Shown here: positions 23,101 through 34,240 of the stretch, piece by piece
How the letters are laid out: every line of letters begins with the position of its first letter
How positions within the stretch are numbered: the stretch's first letter is position 1
Source of the DNA: Erythroxylum novogranatense
Lineage: Eukaryota > Streptophyta > Magnoliopsida > Malpighiales > Erythroxylaceae
Direction of reading: 5' to 3'
DNA length: 64,000 bases
NCBI GenBank assembly: GCA_029891385.1
Contig: CM057228.1
Span: 22,902,309 to 22,966,308, forward strand
The notes under the pieces: generated by a model
What the model was told of the DNA's origin: nothing
What the model saw: only the letters and a program-made list of their open reading frames with translations
The model's database searches: none
Made by a program: the position numbers and the translations under genes

Positions 23101-24897
23101 TCATCCACATAAAGAGAGCGGATCGTTTTCCATCTTTGTTTCCTTCACATACAATGTTGGCTCACTTTTGCTTCTTATGAAACCATTTTGTAACAAGTAG
23201 CTATTGATTCTTGAATACCAAGCTCTTGGAGCTTGTTTCAAGCCATAAAGAGCCTTCACTAGCTTGTAAACTTTCTGCTCTTCTCTTTCTTTTACATAGC
23301 CTTCGGGTTGCTTCAAGTAAACTTCCTCATCTAACATCCCATTCAAGAATGCACTCTTGACATCCATTTGATGCACTTTCCACCCATTATTTGCTCCTAA
23401 TGCCAACAACAATCTCACAGTGTCAAGCCTAGCTACTGGAGCATATGTCTCGGTGTAATCCACTCCATATTCTTGTTTATAACCTCTCACAACCAATCTA
23501 GCTTTGAGCTTGTTGATTGATCCATCCGGGTTGAGCTTGGTTTTGTAAATCCACTTTGAATCCACCACTTTAGTTTCAGCTGAAGGTAGATCCACCAGCA
23601 GCCAAGTCCCATTTTTCTCTATTGCTTTGATTTCTTCATCCATTGGTCCTTGCCAAATTCCTTGCTTGATTGCTTGATTATAAGTCTTTGGTTCAACTCT
23701 AGCCGGCATAGCACATTCAAGCATCATATGTGCATCATTTGGTTCTTCATCTGCTACATTATACCTAAAATCAAAAATAGGGTTAGTTTCATTATAAATC
23801 GAGGCTAGATCTCTTGTTTTGTGGGCACTATTTGAGCTTGCATCCTCCTCGTGAACTTCAGAACCTGAATCATCACTTCCTGAACTAGGTGATGGCTCTT
23901 CTTGGTTCCTTTCCTCTTCAGAATTGCTGGAATTTCCAGCAGTTATCACTCCTTCATCTCTTTGATTCCTTTGCTCTTCAAGATTGTCATAATTTCCAGC
24001 TGCTATCTCTTCATCATGTGGTTCTTCTCTTGCAACTTCTTGAACAATTGGCTCATTTAATGGTATTTCAACTCTAACTCCTCCTAACTTCTTCATCGAA
24101 TGCTCATCCCACTTCCAGCCTTCATTTTCATCAAATTTAACATCTCTAGACACAAACATATTCTTTGTTTCTGGATTATATATCCTATACCCTTTGGATT
24201 CCAAGCTATATCCCATCATTACCCCTTTCATTGCCTTCTCATCCAATTTTGTCCTCTTTGGTTCAGGAATGTGCATGTATGCAACACATCCAAACACTCT
24301 CAGCTGATGTACCTTAGGTTTAACTCCAAACCAAGCTTCAAATGGTGTCATCTCCTTCAAGGCTCTTGTTTTTAATCGATTCTGCACATAGACAGCAGTG
24401 AAACATGCTTCAGGCCAAAATCTCTTTGGAACTTTCATGCCAAACATCATAGCTTTAGCCATCTCCACAATTGATCTATTCTTCCTCTCTGAAATTCCAT
24501 TTTGCTGAGGTGAATATGCAACTGAAAACTGATGGAAAATCCCTTCTTTTTCAAAGTAATTCTTCATCTCCTTCGAAATGTATTCACCTCCCCTATCACT
24601 TCTCAAGCATCTCAATTTATTCCCACATTGTGCTTCAGCTTCAGCCCTCCATACTTTAAAGATGCCAAACACTTGATCTTTGCTCTTCATGAAGTAAATC
24701 CAAGAGTATCTTGACACATCATCAATAAACTCCACATAATACCTACTCCCTCCAATAGATGGTGTCTCCATTGGTCCACAAACATCAGTGTGTACCAATT
24801 GTAATTTTTCTTAAGCTCTCCAATCACTTGTTGGATATGGCAACACATGGCTCTTGCCTTTTGCACAAGCCTCACATACGGTTTTCATCTTGTTACT
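23101..24897 (-). pseudogene. Copia B integrase and RT N-terminus
   Basis: The 24798-23101 frame (565 residues) opens MVHTDVCGPMETPSIGGSRY with the integrase acidic residues in HTDVCGP, RSDRGGEY and GISERKNRS. A long acidic linker follows (EEIAAGNYDN..., SGSDDSGSEVHEEDASSN). RT then begins at KWIYKTKLNPDGSINKLKAR, followed by QMDVKSAFLNGMLDEEVYL and ALYGLKQAPRAWY. It ends four residues short of YVDD at a frameshift. The pre-integrase zinc part (CEACAKGKSHVLP) is read just upstream (about 24815-24880) and is separated by a stop. The catalytic residues seen are intact. Confidence 0.93.
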
Positions 24898-27050
24898 CAA
24901 TTGTGGTATACCATGAACCAACCCTTTCTTTTGCATTTCAATAACATAATCCAAGTTGGCTGAGTCATTTCTGTCAATGAAAGTGCAGCAAATGCTCCAT
25001 CCACTTCTTGCATTTTAATCTTGAAAACTCTATTAACCATCGGAACCTTATGCACCAAATCACCTTGCTCATTGAATATCCTACACATTTCATCTTCAAA
25101 GTACACCTTATACTTCCTTTCCAATAGATGACCAACGCTAATCAAATTTTGATCAAGTTCAGGAATGTAATACACATCATCAAGGATTGCATTTCCAGCT
25201 TTTGTACCTAACTCCACAGCCCCCTTCCAAGAAACCGGTATGATTTCACCATTTCCAATCTTCACTACCATGTTTATGTTTGTATCTTTCTTCACAAATG
25301 CCCCTTTCCTTCTTGTCATATGATTTGAGCATCCACTATCCACTAGCCATTCACTTTCCTTCTCCACTTTTACTTCAGCCAAACAAATCTCTACATCAGA
25401 TTTTTCATTTTGAATTGGATTGCGTGACTCCACTACAAAGGCACTCTCTTCTATGACTGGTTTTTCTGTCACTTTGCAATTTTGGGATGAGCTTGGCTGA
25501 TTGTTTGAAGGGGTGGTTTGAATGTTTGGATTGATTTCATAAGGTTGATGAGGTTGTTGTGAAGATGGTTTGTGCATAGGAAAGGCATTTTGTGGCTGAT
25601 GGCTTAAGTTTGGTGATTGGTTCGGATGGTATGGCATTTGGTGAGTATAGGCTGATTGAGATGCATATGGTTGAGTTGTTTGTGGTTGAGGTGTGTAGGC
25701 TTGATTTATTTGAGGTTGTGAGGTGAAATGTGGTGTATATGTTGCATTTTCTGAATTTGCAACATAATGAGCTTGATAAGTTTGTGGTTTAGGAGCATTT
25801 TGGTAAGGTTGAGGAGGGATTGGTTGATTTGGTGACATAGCTTGCTTTTGTAAGGGATGGATTGGTGGTGGTTTGCCAAAAATGGGGCTTTGAGGATTTT
25901 GTTGTTCTTGCATCCACTTCTCATAACATACCCTCTTTGAATGCCCTTTTTTCCTACAATGTATGCAATCCACATTTTCATTCCAAAAGCATTCATCAGC
26001 TCCATGATTTGTCTTCCCACAAAATTTGCAACTTGGATACATTCCCCACCTTGAACTCCTAGATCCACTTTGTAATCGGTTTGAGCTATTTCCAGCATAT
26101 TGGTTGGTTGGTTGGTAGTTTTGGGGATGGTTCATATAAGGCATTTGATGAGGGAATGGTGTTTGAGGATACATTGGAGGTAGCTGATATTGAATGTGGT
26201 TTTGGTGATAATTCTGGTTTTGTGGACATGTGGACTGATATGGATTTTGAAGGTTTGCAGGATAATTTTGCAAATGTGAAGGTATTTGAGGTTGGATAGC
26301 ATTTGAATCAAGGTGGTTTTGGGTTGGATTTGTGGTTTGGGTGAGGTTTGGAGGATTTTCAGGCACCTTAAATCTTTCAGCCTTCAAAGCATACTCTTCC
26401 CCTTCTCTTCGAACTCCATGTCTCTCTTCATGCATCTCCAACACATTAAATACTTGCTCCAATGTGACAGAACTTGGATCATTGGTAAATTGCCACTCCA
26501 CAGGTGCAATAGTTGTTTCAAATCTCAAAGGTAATCTGCTCAAGAACTTGTCTACTAACCTATCAATATTAGTGTTTTCTCCAAACTCTTTCAGCTGTTG
26601 AACCAAATTCATGAACCTTGTTTTTGCAGCCCCCACACTTTCTTCATCTCTCATTGAGAAGTTCTCCAAACTTCTCATCACAGCTTGCTTCTTCAACCTC
26701 AATGATTGAGCCGAACCCACATATTCAAGTTTCAATGTTTCCCATAGCTCTTTGGCACTTTTGCAACTTGCATGTCTCAATAAAATTGCTTCACTCACTA
26801 CCGATCTCAAGAAAACAAGAGCTTTAAAATCTTTGTCCCTCTCTTGTCTAACTCTTGTTTGTTGCTGCTCGGTTAAATCAGCCATATCTTCAACTTCAAT
26901 CACTCCTTCACTCACAACATCCCACCATTCACACATTCGAAGGCAATCCTCAACTCTAAGAGCCCAAGCTTTGTAATTTTCTCTAGTTAAAATAGATATA
27001 TTTGCTTGCATACTTTGCATATTCATCATAGGAAAGTTTACACCTGACAT
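24897..27050 (-). CDS. Copia B gag-protease polyprotein (717 residues)
   Basis: It starts MSGVNFPMMNMQSMQANISI at 27050, close after the primer site. Residues ~15-225 are a UBN2-type capsid (ENYKAWALRVEDCLRMCEWW, AKELWETLKLEYVGSAQSLR). Two tandem CCHC knuckles follow near the middle (CKFCGKTNHGADEC and CIHCRKKGHSKRVC), embedded in two long Pro/Gln/Asn/Tyr-rich segments. Protease has WLVDSGCSNHMT, then a DUF-like copia spacer VYYIPELDQNLISVGHLLE. Gag packages element RNA and protease cuts the polyprotein. The frame is open over its whole length; integrase is out of frame downstream. Confidence 0.93.
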   Translation of the reverse strand: MSGVNFPMMNMQSMQANISILTRENYKAWALRVEDCLRMCEWWDVVSEGVIEVEDMADLTEQQQTRVRQERDKDFKALVFLRSVVSEAILLRHASCKSAKELWETLKLEYVGSAQSLRLKKQAVMRSLENFSMRDEESVGAAKTRFMNLVQQLKEFGENTNIDRLVDKFLSRLPLRFETTIAPVEWQFTNDPSSVTLEQVFNVLEMHEERHGVRREGEEYALKAERFKVPENPPNLTQTTNPTQNHLDSNAIQPQIPSHLQNYPANLQNPYQSTCPQNQNYHQNHIQYQLPPMYPQTPFPHQMPYMNHPQNYQPTNQYAGNSSNRLQSGSRSSRWGMYPSCKFCGKTNHGADECFWNENVDCIHCRKKGHSKRVCYEKWMQEQQNPQSPIFGKPPPIHPLQKQAMSPNQPIPPQPYQNAPKPQTYQAHYVANSENATYTPHFTSQPQINQAYTPQPQTTQPYASQSAYTHQMPYHPNQSPNLSHQPQNAFPMHKPSSQQPHQPYEINPNIQTTPSNNQPSSSQNCKVTEKPVIEESAFVVESRNPIQNEKSDVEICLAEVKVEKESEWLVDSGCSNHMTRRKGAFVKKDTNINMVVKIGNGEIIPVSWKGAVELGTKAGNAILDDVYYIPELDQNLISVGHLLERKYKVYFEDEMCRIFNEQGDLVHKVPMVNRVFKIKMQEVDGAFAALSLTEMTQPTWIMLLKCKRKGWFMVYHN

Positions 27051-27084
27051 GGTTTCGGTTCTTACCAGGTTAGTGAACCGTGTA

Positions 27085-27096
27085 GCTCTGATACCA
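27085..27096 (-). promoter_or_regulatory. Copia B primer-binding site
   Basis: Plus strand GCTCTGATACCA, a 12-base match to the complement of TGGTATCAGAGC. It lies one base inside the 5' LTR if that LTR starts TGTGGATGG at 27098. Confidence 0.93.
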
Positions 27097-27097
27097 C

Positions 27098-28637
27098 TGT
27101 GGATGGTAAGTCTGAAATAGGGAAAGGCTTCAGCAGAATATGAACTTCAAGTCAGCTCCAAGTTGCTAGCTTCAATTTCGAAAAAAGAACTCGATGTGTG
27201 AGCTGATTCCTTGAGGTTGAGAGCTTCAGCTGGACAAGCTAACTTCAATGACTCCTTCCAAATACTCAGAACTGAAGCTAGAAGATGGATCAGAATTTTC
27301 AGCAACAATTTCTAAATTTCAGCACACTGATTTGAACTTCACAAGCTCCAACAAATCAGAAATTGCAGCTACTTAATCTGCACAATTTCAACAAATGCTA
27401 TACATGCTAAATGGGATTTTTACTTCAAGAAATGAAAGTTTTGCTGATGTACATCATTTGTAACCTTTAAGCTTGATATATTATGTATAATGGTCACTCA
27501 ATAGCAGCAATATGACTAACTCTCCAATATTTGCAAGAAATCAGAACCAATGTTTGTGTAAACCAGAAACTATAAAGCTTATGAAGAATGGAAATTTTTG
27601 CACTTTCAAATATGCTTCTTTTCCACTCCTAAAAGCTCTTTTTCATACCACACACTTGCAGCAACTCTCATTCAATGGTAATAACAAGATGGGAAAGTGA
27701 AATCAGATGAAAAGGAAAAGATGAGAAATTTCAGAAAATTTGCAGCTATGTTTTACTGTTTCATTGGTCTGGAAAAAAACTATGGTTTTGAGCTTCTTCA
27801 ACTTAGCTCCTCACACAACTCAACATGCTCACATATGTAATAACACTAAATCAACAGTAAGAACAAGGAAAAATTGCAAAAACTGATGAAGAGAAGAAAA
27901 TGAGATTTTTCACAAAATGTTACTGCTCCTGTTCATTCATACGAAAGAGAAGGTTTTTGAGCTTTTTTAATTGCTCTTCACACCTTTCTTGCATGTTTTT
28001 CATCAATGGTCCAGAATGAAAAGAGAAAAACACCTAATGAGTAGGATTTTGACAAGTTTCATCCTCTCATTGGTTCAACTGGAACAAAAGTAAAGTTGTT
28101 GGTTCATATACCAACAATAACTGACATTGTAATCTCCTATTGACATAAAGCTGCAGACATTAAAAGATAAAGAGATGCTTAAAAAAATAAAAAACTATGG
28201 GAACAAAAAATGATGCTCGACTTCATTTCTTCAATGCCTATGTTTGCTTTGACTTTAAAATTCTCCAACTATGTTGACTTGTAAACTTCAATTACTTCAG
28301 TTTTTTTACTGCAGAAATTTGCTAATGACTCTGCTTCAAGTTTTGCTGCACTTGTTGCTCATCTTCGGATTCTTCATTCTTCAATCTTTCTTTGCATGTA
28401 GCTTCATCCCTCTCACTTTTCTTGCTTAGCTCTTCATTCTTTCTCTGGTTTTCAAGCATTTTGATTTTGGTTTTTGGATCCAAGCATTTCTGAATTGCCC
28501 TTAAAACCATCATCTCTAGCTTCCTCTTCAATGCTGGAATTTTGCTCTTCATTTTGCTTCTCCTCTTCACTTTCACTGAACTTGCAAAGTCTTCCACAAA
28601 CTTTAACATAACTGGCTGCATTAAACAACATAGATCA
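27098..28637 (-). repeat. Copia B 5' LTR
   Basis: It begins TGTGGATGGTAAGTC and runs to AACATAGATCA. Compared with the 3' LTR it is missing the final ACA, and the LINE sequence starts at once. It carries the 99-residue open frame homologous to the pol tail (28621-28322). This copy mostly has intact CAG/CTG words where the other copy reads CG. Confidence 0.9.
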
Positions 28638-29062
28638 CCGAATTTTTCTGTGAGGAACAGACCCTGAGATGGGTTATCAAAACATGCTGCGACAATGTCC
28701 TCCCTAAAGTAGCATTCACCACCACCGTATTCATGCTCTGAAAAGAAAGAAACAATAGATCACACAAACAAATTGAAGAAGACAAGCACCAGCTGGCGGC
28801 TAAAATCATCAACTGGATCCGGGCAGTGCTCATTGCTAAACGAGCTGACCTCCCCACTTAAAAGCTAATTGGTAATTAAGAATTAATGTTGCAAAACAAG
28901 TCCTGTCTTGAGTGTTGGGAAGCATTCCTACTGATATCCTAGGACAAGCCAACGCCGTATGTGCGATAGACTAGTGGTATCAAAATTCTTTGTAATCATT
29001 TCAATTTTGTAATCTTGTCCTAAATTTTGCTATAGATTAATATATCTTTATTCATTTTACAA
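28638..29062 (+). pseudogene. LINE ORF2 C-terminal tail and 3' untranslated region
   Basis: From about 28650 the plus strand reads CEEQTLRWVIKTCC, later TTTVFML, a stop, then KERNNRSHKQIEEDKHQLAA and IINWIRAVLIAKRADLP. This is the conserved end of plant LINE ORF2 proteins (normally ...YLWRERNxRxH...). An AT-rich tail without frame follows, including AATCTTGTCCTAAATTTTGC. The true 3' end and poly-A are not clear, so 29062 is approximate. Confidence 0.7.
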
Positions 29063-31095
29063 AAGAAAAGTATTGTGGAATTCATTGTGTAATAGGTTGT
29101 GGTAAATACAAATAAGAACTTGTGTATATGCAACAAGGCAATAAGTAGGAACAAAAGCAAAAGTACTTTTTATGTGGGAAACAATCACTTGAATGGTTTT
29201 TAGGATGACCATCGCATCCCTAACCCTAGCCCCAAAAATTTCCTTAGTTGCCACATCTTCCTCATTTTCAACCCCCACTACCTCTCCCCCCTTTACCGCT
29301 TCTGCCACCATTATCACCATTATTACCAACTTATCAACTCTTCCTTTTTTTCTTTTCTCCTATTCGTAGCCTTTACCATTTCCACTACCACCACCTCCTC
29401 TTCCACTTTCAACACTATTATATCCTTTTCCATGTTTTCTTTTATATGCTTTGCCACCACCTCCTTCATAATTGCCCCCTCTACTGCCATTTCCACTATC
29501 TTCGCCACGGCCGCCACCGTTGTTGCCAACTCCACTTATAGCTCTTTGTCCTCTTCGTTTTTTATTGTTGTCCAAGTTATAATCATTACAATAAAACTGG
29601 CTTTTAGTTACATTTTTTTGGGCGACGATTCCAAAATTCATCGCCAAAAGTGAAGTTTTCGAGACGTTTGTTGTTATCGTCACAAAATTCAGGTGTTTAG
29701 TGACGATGTATATGAATCGTCATAAATTGTGATGATGTATGTGAATTGTCGTAAATTTTGTCGTGAAATGTTGAGCCTTTGGCACGATTCCTGTAATCAT
29801 CGCAAAAAGTTTAACTTTCAACGATGAATTTTTAAAATTGTCGTCAAAAGTTGATATTAAAGATTTTATATCTTATGTATTTCTTAGGAAACTTTTGATG
29901 AATTTTTGTATGTGATAGTACTCTTAGAAATAATAAGGTTTAAAACATAATTTTTTAAATGGTAAATGTACTTAATAATCCTAAGGTTAATTATAATGGA
30001 CATTTATAAGATTCTTCACATTTTTTCATTTACCTTCTTTACAAATTTGTTTAAATAGCTAATGCATTCAAAATTATTTGAATTTGTTTAAATCTATGGA
30101 TTTATACACAAATGATTCTTTAATGATGTCTATATGTATAGTACTACTTCTCTGCTCATACAAATATTTCATGAAAATAGAATAGAGCACCTAAAAATTA
30201 TAAAATGTTTTCTAAGTTTTAAATATATTGTTGAAAAACATATAGTAGATAATTTAAAATTAGAAAATAAATATTATTCGGATATAAAAGATAAACATAC
30301 CTAAAATTTTAATATTAGTAAGATCAAAATATAATATTTATTAACAATAAAATAATAATACATATAAATATTGAAATACGATAAGCAATATAATATAATG
30401 ATATGTGGTAAGTAGTATAAGATTTTAATTACAAGTTTAACAATTCTTCCGCATACATGTTAAATAAATAAAATTTTATGCTTATTCCATCTAAAAGGCA
30501 AAAAATGATTATTTTTTTGGATTCTAAGTGACATAAGACTCGATAGAAAAGGTAAAAGAGTTCTCTATATCTGGATTCCCAAGGAGGGTCTTTGTACATT
30601 CGAAAGCATCGATTGAAATAGTCAAAGATCTTTCCTCAAGTAATGGGTTATTGACACCATCTTCCAACAACTTATTGGCTTTAACTAAATTAGCAAAAGA
30701 TACATTGAACGAATCCTCAGATGCAATATAGATCACTGAGTTAGATAAACCACCTGTATGATACATTTCACTTAAAAAACAATTAGTATAGAACTTAAAT
30801 ATCTAATTAAGTTAAATGGTATAATGAACCCAAATTCGAACATATACATACCTGATTGAATATACATAGTAATTGGAATCGATGACTGATCCAAAACAAC
30901 TGATTTCTCTAATATTATACCGATCATCGGGACATTACCACCACCTCAATTTTCATCTATGTTCGCTTGAAAATTTGAGGAAGCTTTACACAAAACATAG
31001 TATTTACAATCAAATGTTCATTTGAAAGCTTCCTAACAGAAAATGAGATACAGATAATTAAGGAGGAGAGGAAATTCGGATGATACTAAGTGTTA
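29063..31095. other. AT-rich DNA with a glycine-rich minus-strand patch and a GACGA palindrome array
   Basis: At 29230-29560 the minus strand is G/A-rich and reads as Gly/Arg/Ser-rich (GGGRGEDSGNGSRGG) in one frame and Glu/Val/Lys-rich in the others. It may be a decayed RNA-binding or gag-like gene, or simple-sequence drift; I do not assign it. 29615-29860 is the repeat array listed next. 30524-30766 (minus) has an 80-residue frame without a recognised domain. The remainder is AT-rich with nothing identifiable. Confidence 0.4.
29615..29860. repeat. Array of GGCGACGATT...AATCGTCGCC-type palindromic repeats (left array)
   Basis: Degenerate units such as GGCGACGATTCCAAAATTCATCGCC, GTGACGATGTATATGAATCGTCAT, GCACGATTCCTGTAATCATCGC and AACGATGAATTTTTAAAATTGTCGTC follow each other, each an imperfect inverted repeat with a ~10-bp centre. 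Such arrays form the subterminal regions of many plant CACTA/En-Spm-type elements. The partner array lies at 33285-34240. No CACTA terminus is found near here, so the element boundary is open. Confidence 0.55.
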
Positions 31096-32390
31096 AGATA
31101 TCTTATTAATTAATTTTGGGCATTATATGCAATTGGAAATCTTTGATTATTTAAGGAATATCATTATGATGAGTAATCTACCTTATGTGAGATTCTTGAA
31201 GATAAGGTTTATTTGGGATAAAATCATAGCGAAGATAGGATTTAATTGGCATAAAATCACCATATCTTGATGAAGATAATGTGCAGATTTTTTGTGATTT
31301 CAGGATTATCTTTGACGACCTAGTTGGGTAGTTCTATCTATCTAAGATAATTGGATTTTTTTAATTTGTTCCATCTTTAGCAGTTGCATTCCATGTGCAA
31401 TAAATTTCTAGACTAGTGAGAAGTTGTTTTGTTTGGGAAAAATGACCAGTATATGGTGACTTGGCAGCTGTATTTCTGGGAACTTTAAGTTATCTTTGGC
31501 AGATGATTTTTAGGGGATCTTATCTAGATTAGGGAGCTGTATTTTCTCTAAGGTTATTTGATTTTTATGGGCTATCTAATTAGTTTTTTTGTTGTTGAAA
31601 ACATCAAGTAGTTTTGAGTGGTTGCAGTTCTTTTGTTTATGACATTTTGTTGATGAAATGTTTATTGAGTTTTCATGGCTGCTGTGTGTGCGATGCTTCA
31701 GTGAAAATATCGAAGTTTTACAAAAGATTTCTTGGTGGACAACTTCCCATACTTTCGTTGATGAAGCTACATATTTAGGGGAGTTGTTTTCTATGTCAAG
31801 TGTTGTCGTTGTTTATGTCTTTATTATTTCAATCACTTGAGTTGTTTAATTATCATCTTTATTATTAAATAGTTTTGTGAAAATCCTTTATTGAGGTTAG
31901 CACGAGGTGTTCATGTTATTGGGAGTGAGATTCTTTCACGAGGTGGGAGAACGAGTAGATAGTGTCAAGGGTTGAGTAGTGTCGACTCAGTAAAGTCTTG
32001 TATAAAACTATTGTTCTTCGATGAAAATGATTAAACTGGGTGAGACACCTATAGAAATAGGTAAGGTGTGTTAAATTGCGTTACCAAATCTCAAATGTTG
32101 ATTTGTTAATTTTTCTGTTTTTGTTTGTGCTGAAAATTAACAGTTGTTGACATAATTGTTTTATATCAAGTAAACAATAGATACAGTTCAAAACAGCTAC
32201 GACTGAACTAGATTTTTGTGAAACTATATCTTTCGGGATTTTCACTAAGAACCTTGAAGAAAAAGATTGGCTATTGAAGGCAAGCGGTGATTAGACTTTG
32301 ATGAGGATATTAGTTGTTCATCGATTTGTTCTTCATTAGAGAGAATTTTACTGCATTCCTCCCAGTAAAACTCATTTCTGCTATCAGAAA
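31096..32390 (+). mobile_element. Possible copia-type LTR (plus orientation)
   Basis: It begins TGTTAAGATATCTTATTAATTAATTTTGGGCATTA. A copy of this start lies in reverse at 35930-35951, where it is joined to a purine tract. Toward the end it has LTR-like features and finishes near a weak primer-like word (CTGCTATCAGAAAC, about 32380-32393). No flanking duplication was found and the right edge is a guess. It may be a solo LTR or a fragment. Confidence 0.4.
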
Positions 32391-33284
32391 CTAGTCGCTA
32401 CATCGACATTTTGTGATGAATTAATGTTAAGAGTGTTATTATGAAAAGTCAATTTAGCATAACATTCATTATGTTTAATTAAATTCTTTTGGTAATCAAA
32501 TCCTATAAATTCTCAGGGATGGAATGAACTAATCCAAAATTTAATGGAACTTTACCATACAAATCCTATCAACAAAGAGAAAAGGTCATTCCTTTTTATC
32601 GACAATAAAAACAACCTTCTCCTCAGCAACTTGTTATTTATTATGATAAAAAAAATATAGCTTAAATCCAACGTTAGATTTGAACCAATTCTTTTGTTGA
32701 AGATACACTTGACCCGATCGACGAATACTCAGGAAAAGCTTTTGTATATTGAACATGTAATACAAGTACTTAAGTTATATACACAATGACAAACTTGCAC
32801 AAAATATACAAAAAGATGAAGTAAACCTGGAGAAAGTAGAGAGAGAGAGAGATAAAGAGAAGGAAGATAGGAGAAAAGAACCGGTTAAATGTTGAAAACA
32901 GAATAAAGTACATAACATCTCTTTCAAAAGTTAAATACTCACATGAACATGTTAAAGGTGGGAAAAATGTCAACCCATATACAACTAACATAAAAACACA
33001 ACGGACCATCTTCCAAACACAAATACAAACAAAAACTTATACAACATAAGAACAAAAAACCCACATAAAATCCAAAACGTAGCACAATAGATGGAGTAAA
33101 AATAGAAAAGAAGAATAGTACTATCATCGGACACGATGCTCATTCGATGGTGACGACCACTACACAGGAGACAATAACCATAGAGGAGACGATGTTTCTT
33201 TAGAAACATGACGGATATCACTTAAATGAAGAGGCTTTGTTTTTGTGTTAATAACAACAAATAACGTCATTTTTTATTAATTGG
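32391..33284. other. Non-coding AT-rich stretch with a GA microsatellite
   Basis: It contains a short GA-rich run (GAGAGAGAGAGATAAAGAGAAG, about 32840-32862). Overlapping minus-strand frames of 62-79 residues are rich in Phe, Cys and Tyr and show no domain. I see no gene here. Confidence 0.4.
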
Positions 33285-34240
33285 GAAGAAACATACCATT
33301 TGGCGACAATTTAGAAAATCGTCTCCAAATGGTGGCTCATTACCATTTGTCTTGACCTTTGATGACAAAATTATATATAATATATACTATATAAATTTTA
33401 TATAACAGTACGAGGTGTATATATAATAAATAGAGAATTATGTTTAAATAGAATAATATATTATATAAGTAAGGTTTGAGAAAATTTATCTAGTATCTAT
33501 ACATTCATAAATCATTATACTAGTTATAATTATTATCTATACATTCATATAACATTATATTAATTACCATATATATATATTGAAATTAATTAAAATAATT
33601 GAAATATAGTAAAATGGAAATCAATATTAAATATTAATATCATATTCTTAAAATCAAATTTAATATTATTACAATGATTGTAAGTTTAAAATAAATTTAG
33701 TTAACAACAATGTCATTTCAAAAGTTTATAAAATTAAAACACAAATTTAATTTTATTACATAAATTTATAATTTTATTCATCTCTTCTAAAATATATAAT
33801 TTGACAATTTTATATGGTTTCACAAAATGTATTTGACATATATAAATTCTATACTATTTTATAGAAATGATATGTTGAAAAATTTGCTAAAATATAAAAT
33901 CAACAAATATGAAAAGAATTGGCGACAATTTAGAAAATTGTTGTCAAAAACTTAATTTAGTGATATCTCTAAGAAAATGTTGCCAAATAAGAAAATATGG
34001 TGATGATTCCAAAAATTCTTTGCCACATATGTTCCTTTAATGACGATTTCTGGAGATCGTCGGTAAAAGGTAGTGTACATTGGTGATGATTACCAAAAAT
34101 TATTGCCAATGGTTTAACATTGGTGACGATAACTGTCAATCATTGCCACCTGTTTAACTTTTGGTGATGTTTTGGGAAAACGTCGCCAATTGTTTCACAT
34201 TTGACGACGTTTTTGAAATCATCTCCAAATGTTGCAACAT
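33285..34240. repeat. Array of GGCGACAATTT...AAATTGTCGCC-type palindromic repeats (right array)
   Basis: Units such as TTTGGCGACAATTTAGAAAATCGTC, GGCGACAATTTAGAAAATTGTTG, TGACGATTTCTGGAGATCGTCGG, GTGACGATAACTGTCAATCATTG and GACGACGTTTTTGAAATCATCTCC occur repeatedly. They are densest at 33915-34240, with a separate unit at 33295-33335 and AT-rich DNA between. They resemble the array at 29615-29860, as if the two were subterminal regions of one ~4.6-kb element or of two related ones. Confidence 0.55.

Larger units (their letters stand above)
20623..28637 (-). mobile_element. Copia B: near-complete Ty1/copia element with ~1.53-kb LTRs
   Basis: 3' LTR 20623-22155 and 5' LTR 27098-28637, with a primer site and gag-pol between them in minus orientation. 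Domain order is gag with two zinc knuckles, protease, integrase, RT, RNase H. LTR copies are closely alike over their full length. No target repeat is found: the 5' LTR lacks its last three bases (expected ACA after TAGATCA), and the LINE on that side starts about 1 kb further along than on the other. The lineage within copia is not resolved. The frame is interrupted by a few frameshifts. Confidence 0.93.
6960..29062 (+). mobile_element. Decayed L1-type (non-LTR) LINE, interrupted by nested insertions
   Basis: Pieces of one plus-strand LINE are recognised at 6960-7111, 8326-8918, 10087-10602, 20521-20622 and 28638-29062. They read in order from the endonuclease-RT linker (NRITKLRDNRGQ, FYMQLMGLE) through reverse transcriptase to the C-terminal conserved tail (KERNNRSHKQ) and an AT-rich 3' region. 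The insertions between them are the hAT-like element, the unclassified 1.17-kb element, the TRIM and copia B. About 1 kb of coding sequence expected between the RT and the tail is absent. The 5' end and a poly-A/target duplication are not identified, so outer limits are approximate. Confidence 0.75.

Noticed and set aside
29323..29683. Glycine-rich minus-strand frame like an RNA-binding protein
   Set aside because: All frames of this G/A-rich patch are open and biased; no RRM or intact zinc knuckle could be found, so it is kept only as a note.
30524..30766. 80-residue minus-strand frame (vaguely FAR1/transposase-like wording)
   Set aside because: Too short, no diagnostic motif, and no matching neighbour.
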